From assembly GCA_947464665.1 (NCBI GenBank), contig CANHXV010000050.1:1-11817 (forward strand): 11,817 nt of DNA. Reading direction: 5' to 3'. Positions 6,281 to 11,817 of the stretch are shown one piece after another; the stretch's first letter is position 1, and each line of letters starts with the position of its first letter. The notes under the pieces were generated by a model, which did not search any database, had not been told where the DNA came from, and saw nothing but the letters and a program-made list of their open reading frames with translations. Both the position numbers and the translations under genes were made by a program. This DNA comes from Comamonadaceae bacterium (GTDB taxonomy: Bacteria; Pseudomonadota; Gammaproteobacteria; Burkholderiales; Burkholderiaceae_C).

Positions 6281-7111
6281 ATGGCATGGCGCGCTGAGCT
6301 CAAACTTGATTACACCTATGAGTCTCAGCGCAGCGTAGCCCGATACTTGCACAAAGGCCCTCTGCGAATTTTGCAAAGCCTTTACCCAGAAGGCGACCAA
6401 ATTTGTCACAACGTGCTGGTGCATCCACCAGGCGGTTTGGTAGGCGGAGACACTTTAGACATTCAGGTGAGTGTGGCCAAAGGTGCGCATGGCTTGGTCA
6501 GCACGCCTGGCGCTACTCGGTTTTACAAATCGGGGGGGCACCCTGCTCTTCAGCAAGTTGTAGCACACGTCGCTGATGGCGCTAGGCTGGAGTGGCTACC
6601 GCTGGAAGCCATTGCCTACAACGACTGTGAAGCCACTAATCGCGCCATCTTCAATTTGGACCCAGGTGCAGAACTGATTGCTTGGGATGTGGCGGCTTTA
6701 GGGCTTCCCACTTCCAATCTGTCATTTACGCAAGGCCACTTTCAACAACATTTGGAAATTTCGGGTGTGTGGTTGGAAAAAGGCAATATTCGAGGCAGCG
6801 ACACACGCTGGCTTAACAGCCCCCTGGGCTTGGCAGGGCAAAAATGTTTGGCCAGCTTGGTGTTTGCGGCAGGCACAGCCATTGAACCTAAGCGTGCCGA
6901 AAAAGCACTGGAGGCTGCACGCGAAGTGATAGAAGCACATCCCTTGAAACACCAAGCTGGCATCACGTGTGCGCATCCGCAAGTCCTTGTACTGCGCGTC
7001 ATGTCACCCTTGGTTGAACCCACCATGGACTTGCTCAAGCAAGTTTGGGCCTCTTGGCGTCACACGCTGTGGGCCTTGCCCAGCTCGCCACCCAGAATTT
7101 GGAGCGTTTAA
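6281..7111 (+). CDS. ureD: Urease accessory protein UreD (UreH)
   Basis: Cytoplasmic chaperone that binds apo-urease and, with UreF and UreG, helps install the carbamylated lysine and two nickel ions. Characteristic UreD segments are present: HPPGGLVGGDTL (48-59), TPGATRFYKS (75-84), LEWLPLEAIAYNDC (103-116) and the typical ending PPRIWSV. At 276 residues it is the usual length and appears intact. Start chosen at ATG 6281, giving MAWRAELKLDY, which fits the family N-terminus; an in-frame TTG at 6230 would overlap the channel gene. No good Shine-Dalgarno precedes 6281, but the channel stop is 11 bases upstream, so translation is probably coupled. No ureA, ureB, ureC, ureE, ureF or ureG lies beside it; the next gene is on the opposite strand. 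A seven-G run sits at 6532-6538, in frame. Confidence 0.93.
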   Translation: MAWRAELKLDYTYESQRSVARYLHKGPLRILQSLYPEGDQICHNVLVHPPGGLVGGDTLDIQVSVAKGAHGLVSTPGATRFYKSGGHPALQQVVAHVADGARLEWLPLEAIAYNDCEATNRAIFNLDPGAELIAWDVAALGLPTSNLSFTQGHFQQHLEISGVWLEKGNIRGSDTRWLNSPLGLAGQKCLASLVFAAGTAIEPKRAEKALEAAREVIEAHPLKHQAGITCAHPQVLVLRVMSPLVEPTMDLLKQVWASWRHTLWALPSSPPRIWSV

Positions 7112-7815
7112 ATCGCCACCAACTGGCGAATGCCCTTGGCTTGCATCTCATGGCCCGGGCCCTTGGCAATCACCTCGCCGCGTTCCATCACCATGTAAGC
7201 GTCGGCCAACTCTTCTGCAAAGTCGTAATACTGCTCGCACAACAACACAGCCATGCGTTGGCCTTGCAAGCCCACATCCGCCAATTTGCGAATCACTCGG
7301 CCAATGTCTTTGATGATGCTGGGCTGAATGCCCTCAGTGGGCTCGTCCAAAATAAGCAGCTTGGGCTTGGCCGCTAATGCACGCGCAATGGCCAGTTGTT
7401 GTTGCTGACCTCCAGACAAATCGCCGCCACGTCTGTGAAGCATTTGCTTGAGAACGGGAAACAATTCAAACAGTTCGGGGGGAATAGGGGTGCCGCCTGG
7501 TTGCGTGGCCAAACCCATTTGCAAGTTTTCTTCCACAGTTAAGCGAGCAAAGATTTCGCGACCCTGAGGCACATAGCCCACACCGGCGCGCGCGCGTTCA
7601 TAGGGTGTTGCTCGCGTCAGGTCTTGGCCGCCTAAAACAACCGACCCACTCTTGATAGGCACAACTCCCATCAAGGATTTCAACAAGGTGGTTTTACCTA
7701 CACCATTGCGGCCTAACAAAACAGTCACCTCACCGAGCTTGGCTTCCAAACTCACATCGCGCAAGATGTGGGAACCGCCGTAATACTGCTGAATATTTTG
7801 TACCGTTAAATTCAT
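7108..7815 (-). CDS. urtE: Urea ABC transporter ATP-binding protein UrtE
   Basis: Second ATPase of the urea importer (235 residues; LivF-like), forming a pair with UrtD on the UrtB-UrtC membrane core. Walker A GRNGVGKT (35-42), Q-loop in YVPQGREIF, signature LSGGQQQQLAIARAL (133-147), Walker B LLILDEPTEG (E158). The usual switch histidine is replaced in LLCEQYYDFA, as is common in LivF-type ATPases. The branched-chain amino acid family is similar, but the gene set and UrtA/UrtB features and the ureD neighbour favour urea. Start chosen at ATG 7815, with AGAGG seven bases before it; the longer TTG start at 7833 would overlap urtD. Last gene of the operon; its stop overlaps that of convergent ureD. 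Confidence 0.9.
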   Translation of the reverse strand: MNLTVQNIQQYYGGSHILRDVSLEAKLGEVTVLLGRNGVGKTTLLKSLMGVVPIKSGSVVLGGQDLTRATPYERARAGVGYVPQGREIFARLTVEENLQMGLATQPGGTPIPPELFELFPVLKQMLHRRGGDLSGGQQQQLAIARALAAKPKLLILDEPTEGIQPSIIKDIGRVIRKLADVGLQGQRMAVLLCEQYYDFAEELADAYMVMERGEVIAKGPGHEMQAKGIRQLVAI

Positions 7816-7829
7816 CTCAATGCCTCTTC

Positions 7830-8702
7830 TCAACGGCCTAAATAAACTTCAATCACACGCTCATCGGCTTGAACTTGATCCAAGGTGCCTTGGGCCAACA
7901 CCGAGCCATCGCACAGCACTGTCACGATGTCAGAGATGGTTTTGATGAAGCCCATGTCGTGTTCGACCACCATCAAGGAGTGCTTGCCCTTGAGGCTTAA
8001 AAACAACTCGGCTGTACGTTCTGTTTCATGGTCGGTCATACCAGCCACAGGCTCGTCCAGCAACAAGAGCTTGGGGCCTTGCATGAGCAACATGCCAATT
8101 TCCAGCCATTGCTTCTGACCATGGCTCAAATTGCCAGCTTGCGTGAGTACGCTGTCGGCCAGGTGAATGGTGTGCAGCACTTCCGCCAATCGATCAGATT
8201 GAACTGAATCTAGTTTGAAAAACATGGAGGACTTCACATCCTTAGGTGTCTTCAGTGCAAGCTCCAAGTTTTCAAAAACAGTGAGATTCTCAAACACAGT
8301 GGGCTTTTGAAATTTACGGCCAATCCCTAATTGCGCAATTTCGGGTTCGTTGTGGCGCAGTAAATCAATGGTGCTACCAAAGAACACCTGCCCTTCATCA
8401 GGGCGTGTTTTGCCTGTGATAATGTCCATCATGGTGGTCTTGCCAGCACCGTTAGGGCCAATGATGCAACGCAACTCACCAGGCGCAATGTCAAGTGAGA
8501 GTTTGTTGATGGCCTTGAAACCGTCAAAGCTCACGCTCACATCTTCCAAATACAAAATACGGCCATGAGATACATCCACTTCGCCAGATGTATGCACGCG
8601 GCCATAACTGGCATCTCGTCCACCAGACGCTGTATCGACGCTGACTTTCTCAAGGCGCTGAGCCACTCGCTGAGCGCCTTGCTTTAAGAGATCGGGGGTC
8701 AT
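7830..8702 (-). CDS. urtD: Urea ABC transporter ATP-binding protein UrtD
   Basis: First ATPase of the urea importer (290 residues; LivG-like). Walker A IGPNGAGKTT (81-90), signature in the UrtD/LivG form LSHGQKQWLEIGM (192-204), Walker B KLLLLDEPVAGM (E217), switch histidine in VVEHDM (H238). The start ATG at 8702 overlaps the urtC stop as ATGA, and AGGGAGGT stands just upstream, so this start is strong; a longer reading from 8798 lies inside urtC and adds 32 unlike residues. About 48 residues precede the ATPase fold (which begins at ILYLEDVSVSFDG), a longer N-terminal lead than in LivG. It contains a rough repeat, DASYGRVHTSGE and EVDVSHGRILYLED. Confidence 0.92.
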   Translation of the reverse strand: MTPDLLKQGAQRVAQRLEKVSVDTASGGRDASYGRVHTSGEVDVSHGRILYLEDVSVSFDGFKAINKLSLDIAPGELRCIIGPNGAGKTTMMDIITGKTRPDEGQVFFGSTIDLLRHNEPEIAQLGIGRKFQKPTVFENLTVFENLELALKTPKDVKSSMFFKLDSVQSDRLAEVLHTIHLADSVLTQAGNLSHGQKQWLEIGMLLMQGPKLLLLDEPVAGMTDHETERTAELFLSLKGKHSLMVVEHDMGFIKTISDIVTVLCDGSVLAQGTLDQVQADERVIEVYLGR

Positions 8703-9817
8703 GAACGACCTCCCTTCAAGCGCTGCAACAAGCCCACCACACCTTGGGGCAAGAACAAGGTCACAACAATGAACAATGCGCCCAAGAAATACAACCAAAA
8801 CTCAGGGGCCGTGACAGTCAACCAACTCTTAGCACCATTCACCAAGAATGCACCCACGACGGGCCCAATCAAACTGCCGCGACCTCCCACAGCCGCCCAA
8901 ACTGCAATTTCAATGGAGTTAGCAGGGCTCATTTCACCAGGGTTGATGATGCCCACTTGCGGTACATACAAAGCACCTGCCACACCACACATGACGGCAG
9001 AAATAACCCAAATGCTGAGCTTGTAGGGCAAGGGCGAATACCCAGAGAACATGACGCGCGATTCAGCATCGCGAATAGCTTGAAGCACTCGACCAAATTT
9101 ACTGCGAATGAGCCAACGGGCCATCAAAAAGAATCCGAGCAAGGTCAAGCCCGTCAGCACAAACAAAATCATGCGCGTGTTGGGCGTGGCCAAGGGCAAA
9201 TCCAAAATTCGCTTGAAGTCCGTGAAGCCATTGTTGCCACCGAAGCCTGTTTCGTTTCGGAAGAACAGCAACATGGCCGCAAAGGTCATGGCCTGCGTGA
9301 TGATAGAAAAGTAAACTCCCTTGATGCGTGATCTGAAAGCGAAATAACCAAAAACACCCGACACCACCGCAGGCACCAGCACAATTAAAAACAGGGTGGC
9401 TACAAAGCTATCCGACAAGGCCCAATGCCAAGGCAGTTCTTTCCAGTCAAGAAACACCATGAAATCGGGCAAGTTACTTTTGTAATTACCGTCAGTGCCA
9501 ATTTGACGCATGAGGTACATGCCCATGGCATAGCCACCAATGGCAAAAAACAAACCATGCCCTAAAGACAAAATGCCCGTGTAACCCCAAATCAAATCCA
9601 TGGCCAACGCGCAGATGGCATAGCACATGATTTTGCCAACCAAACTGACTGCGTAGTCGCTAAAGTGCAACCAATGACCTTGAGGCAGCATCAAATTCAT
9701 CAGTGGCACACAAAGGCACACGAACAAGAGCGCCGCCAGGAATCCGGTCCAGCCCTTGCGTGTGAACAAAGGCTCGCGTCCAGGCAATAGCATTTTTGAC
9801 TGATTCAAAGTATTCAT
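8699..9817 (-). CDS. urtC: Urea ABC transporter permease UrtC
   Basis: Inner-membrane permease of 372 residues (LivM family), which pairs with UrtB to form the urea channel. About nine to ten hydrophobic helices are spread over the protein; the LivM hallmark GYTGILSLGHGLFFAIGGYAM is at 78-98, and the cytoplasmic segment contacting the ATPases includes SKFGRVLQAIRDAESRVMFSGY (229-250). The late helix GGRGSLIGPVVGAF (311-324) is also typical. Start ATG at 9817 has GGAGG ten bases upstream; the urtB stop ends one base before it, so coupling is nearly certain. Its stop overlaps the urtD start by four bases. Confidence 0.92.
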   Translation of the reverse strand: MNTLNQSKMLLPGREPLFTRKGWTGFLAALLFVCLCVPLMNLMLPQGHWLHFSDYAVSLVGKIMCYAICALAMDLIWGYTGILSLGHGLFFAIGGYAMGMYLMRQIGTDGNYKSNLPDFMVFLDWKELPWHWALSDSFVATLFLIVLVPAVVSGVFGYFAFRSRIKGVYFSIITQAMTFAAMLLFFRNETGFGGNNGFTDFKRILDLPLATPNTRMILFVLTGLTLLGFFLMARWLIRSKFGRVLQAIRDAESRVMFSGYSPLPYKLSIWVISAVMCGVAGALYVPQVGIINPGEMSPANSIEIAVWAAVGGRGSLIGPVVGAFLVNGAKSWLTVTAPEFWLYFLGALFIVVTLFLPQGVVGLLQRLKGGRS

Positions 9818-9818
9818 C

Positions 9819-11429
9819 TCAAGCCTCCGCGCTCCGGCCCTTCATGGCAAAAATACCTTGTGGCCGTTTTTGGATGAAGATGATGATGAACACAAGCACA
9901 CAAATTTTGGCAAGCACAGCACCCGTCACGCCTTCCAGCAGTTTGTTCACCAAACCCAGACCTAAAGCAGCATAGACAGTTCCAGCCAACTGCCCAACCC
10001 CCCCAAGCACAACCACCATGAAAGCGTCAACGATGTAGCTCTGCCCTAAATCGGGGCCCACATTGCCGACTTGGCTTAGTGCGCAACCCGCAAGTCCTGC
10101 AATGCCAGAGCCCAATGCGAAAGCGTAGGTATCAATGCGTGCAGTATTCACGCCCATGCAAGAAGCCATGGGCCGGTTTTGAGTCACACCCCGAACAAAA
10201 AGACCCAAGCGAGTTTTGCCAATGACCAGGGTCATGGCCAGCAGAACAGCCACCGCAAATACAATGATCACCAAGCGGTTGTAGGGCAAGCTTAAATTGG
10301 AGAGGACCTGAATACCGCCACTCATCCAAGAGGGGTTTTCTACGCCTACGTTTTGCGCGCCAAATAGGGAGCGAACGGCTTGCATCAAAATCAGGCTGAT
10401 GCCCCAAGTGGCCAACAAGGACTCCAAAGGTCGGCCATACAAAAAACGCAAGACCGTGCGCTCTAAAAATGCACCTACCAAAGCAGATGCCAGGAAAGAC
10501 AAAGGCACAGCCAACAACAAGTAGGCATCGAAATAAGCTGGCAAATACTGACGGAACAACATCTGAACTACGTATGTAGCATATGCGCCAATCATCATCA
10601 GTTCACCGTGGGCCATGTTGATCACACCCATAAGGCCATAGGTGATGGCCAAGCCGAGTGCCACCAGCAACAAAATAGAGCCCAAACTCACGCCTGTGAA
10701 CAAGGCACCTAATCGTTCACCCGTTTTTAAAGCACCTTCGATGGCGGTCAGAGATTTTCGAAGCTGTGCTTTCACTTGCGCGTCTGTTTCTTGCGCCAGA
10801 CGCTCATTCAAAAGAAGTTGTGTTTCAGGCGTTTGGCTTTCAGCCAAGCGCTTTGCAGATTCCAAGCGAACCGCAACATCGGCATCGCCCAGTTGAGCGG
10901 CAGCTTTGGCAAATTGGAGTAAATTTAAAATCTTGGCGTCTTGCTCTTGCGCCAGCGCCTTGTTCAAAACAAGCAGCTTGCTTACGTCTGGTTCTTTGAG
11001 CAATGCCTTGGCTGCCAGTTGACGCGAGCGCACGTCGCTGCTGAATAGCTTCAAAGCCGCTAGGGCTGTTTCAATTTCACTGCGAAAGCGGTTATTGCTC
11101 ACCACATCTTGAGCATCTGCAGGTAAATCTTGTTTTTGCCCCGTCAGCGGATCAATCGCTTTGCCAGCTCCGAAGCTCTCGCGAACAATCCAAATTTTGT
11201 CGCCTGCAACTTTGACAGCATCGTCAGCCAAAGCTTGCAAAAATACCACTGTCTTTTCATCACCCTGCGCAACAACTTTGTTCAGGGTCTCAATTCTTTG
11301 ATCGGTGTCGCCTTCAACCAATCCCTTCATTTCTGCCAGGCTCATTGCCCTTGCAGGGCTGGCCAAAAAAGCCATTGCCAAGAATGACACCAGCAAAAAA
11401 ATCACCGGCCAAGTTCTCAATCGAATCAT
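9819..11429 (-). CDS. urtB: Urea ABC transporter permease UrtB with extended periplasmic N-terminal domain
   Basis: Inner-membrane permease of 536 residues (LivH family). Unlike amino acid permeases it has a signal peptide (MIRLRTWPVIFLLVSFLAMAF, cleavage near ARA-M, residues 26-29) and a roughly 200-residue helical, repeat-like segment (30-235: blocks such as RQLAAKALLKEP, KLLVLNKALAQE, SAKRLAESQTPE and QLLLNERLAQET), a form found in many UrtB proteins. The permease part begins near 242 and holds the LivH hallmark GVINMAHGELMMIGAYATY (268-286). Start chosen at ATG 11429 because it places the signal peptide at the N-terminus; a start at 11498 would read through the terminator. The Shine-Dalgarno before 11429 is weak (AAAAGACGAAAC), so expression may be low relative to UrtA. 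Confidence 0.9.
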   Translation of the reverse strand: MIRLRTWPVIFLLVSFLAMAFLASPARAMSLAEMKGLVEGDTDQRIETLNKVVAQGDEKTVVFLQALADDAVKVAGDKIWIVRESFGAGKAIDPLTGQKQDLPADAQDVVSNNRFRSEIETALAALKLFSSDVRSRQLAAKALLKEPDVSKLLVLNKALAQEQDAKILNLLQFAKAAAQLGDADVAVRLESAKRLAESQTPETQLLLNERLAQETDAQVKAQLRKSLTAIEGALKTGERLGALFTGVSLGSILLLVALGLAITYGLMGVINMAHGELMMIGAYATYVVQMLFRQYLPAYFDAYLLLAVPLSFLASALVGAFLERTVLRFLYGRPLESLLATWGISLILMQAVRSLFGAQNVGVENPSWMSGGIQVLSNLSLPYNRLVIIVFAVAVLLAMTLVIGKTRLGLFVRGVTQNRPMASCMGVNTARIDTYAFALGSGIAGLAGCALSQVGNVGPDLGQSYIVDAFMVVVLGGVGQLAGTVYAALGLGLVNKLLEGVTGAVLAKICVLVFIIIFIQKRPQGIFAMKGRSAEA

Positions 11430-11449
11430 GTTTCGTCTTTTGGGTTTAC

Positions 11450-11483
11450 AAAAAAAAGAGGAAGGACGAAATCGTCCTTCCTC
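11450..11483 (-). terminator. Intrinsic terminator between urtA and urtB
   Basis: Read on the minus strand, the 12-base arm GAGGAAGGACGA (complement of 11472-11483) pairs perfectly with TCGTCCTTCCTC (complement of 11458-11469) around a two-base centre, followed at once by eight T residues (complement of 11450-11457). This is a textbook Rho-independent terminator, pointing away from urtA, 18 bases after its stop and before urtB. On the plus strand there is no T-run behind it, so it works one way only. It probably stops most transcripts after urtA and lets a minority continue into urtBCDE. Confidence 0.9.
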
Positions 11484-11501
11484 TGGGACGAGCTTCAAAA
11501 A

Positions 11502-11817
11502 TTACTTCTTAGCGGGCTCGTCAGGCTTTTTGTCATTGCCAGGAATGTAGGGGCTCCATGGCTTGGCTTTCACAGGGCCTGGTGTTTTCCAGACCACATT
11601 GAATTGGCCATCAGCTTTGATCTCACCAATGAACACAGACTTGTGCAGGTGGTGGTTTTTCTCATCCATTTTGGATGTGATGCCGCTAGGTGCTGTGAAG
11701 GTCTGACCTGCCATGGCAGCAATCACTTTGTCTGTATCAGTAGACTTGGCCTTTTCAACAGCCTGCTTCCACATGTTGATACCAATGTAAGTGGCTTCCA
11801 TCGGATCGTTGGTCAAA
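11502..11817 (-). CDS. urtA: Urea ABC transporter substrate-binding protein UrtA (C-terminal part only)
   Basis: Periplasmic urea-binding protein; only the last 104 or so residues are in the window, and the start lies beyond base 11817. The visible C-terminus matches the UrtA family closely: TNDPMEATYIGINMWKQAVE, then AGQTFTAPSGITSKMDEKNHHLHKS with the NHHLHK motif, GQFNVVWKTPGPVKAKPWSP, and the ending YIPGNDKKPDEPAKK. The first gene of the urt operon, followed by the strong terminator and then urtB. The methionine-like start near 11816 is not real; the frame is open through the edge. Confidence 0.9.
   Translation of the reverse strand, partial: LTNDPMEATYIGINMWKQAVEKAKSTDTDKVIAAMAGQTFTAPSGITSKMDEKNHHLHKSVFIGEIKADGQFNVVWKTPGPVKAKPWSPYIPGNDKKPDEPAKK

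Noticed and set aside
7152..7161. GGCCCGGGCC palindrome near the urtE 3' end as a terminator
   Set aside because: It is inside coding sequence, has no loop or T-run, and is explained by codons for the GPG segment of UrtE.
8703..8798. Longer start for urtD
   Set aside because: The extra 32 residues are urtC sequence in another frame; the ATGA overlap with AGGGAGGT marks 8702 as the start.
8744..9331. Long plus-strand open frame of 195 codons opposite urtC
   Set aside because: It reads as a glutamine- and histidine-rich shadow of urtC, with no family features or ribosome binding site.
11430..11498. Longer start for urtB
   Set aside because: It would translate through the terminator hairpin and place the signal peptide internally.

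Overview
The window looks like chromosomal DNA of a betaproteobacterium, most likely Burkholderiales and plausibly a freshwater Comamonadaceae relative. The basis is moderate G+C, the urtABCDE urea-transporter order, a UreD protein, and periplasmic binding-protein transporters of the type common in that group. This placement is inferred from protein style only. There are no rRNA or tRNA genes, CRISPR arrays, insertion sequences or phage genes.

Left block (1-3902, + strand): the 3' part of an M20-family metallo-amidohydrolase/peptidase gene, then a 162-base gap with a perfect 24-bp palindrome (likely a repressor operator), then a compact three-gene ABC importer: a binding protein of the NMT1/THI5/SsuA type, an ATPase and a TauC/SsuC-type permease. 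An M20 hydrolase beside such an importer recalls thiamine-pyrimidine salvage (thiXYZ-ylmB) or uptake of N-acyl/N-carbamoyl compounds. The substrate cannot be read from the sequence.

Middle block (3903-7111, + strand): a leader rich in inverted repeats, a small membrane-anchored protein with four cysteines in its predicted periplasmic part, and a 542-residue K+ channel homologue. The channel is the most unusual gene here. It carries two complete S1-S4 voltage-sensor domains in tandem but only one pore (filter SVGYGD), followed by a soluble C-terminal region with a TerB-like or half-EF-hand-like motif. Directly after it, probably translated by coupling, lies ureD, a urease maturation chaperone, without any other urease gene beside it.

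Right block (7108-11817, - strand): the urea ABC transporter operon urtA (3' end only), urtB, urtC, urtD and urtE, read right to left. A strong intrinsic terminator lies between urtA and urtB and should keep the binding protein in excess over the membrane complex. urtB, urtC, urtD and urtE are tightly packed, with overlaps or short gaps. urtE and ureD converge and share a TTAA that supplies both stop codons, so there is no intergenic space between the two transcription units.

The right half therefore joins urea import to urease maturation. The left half is a separate uptake-and-hydrolysis module. The tandem-sensor channel and its small membrane neighbour form a two-gene unit between them and are the best candidate for an undescribed system.
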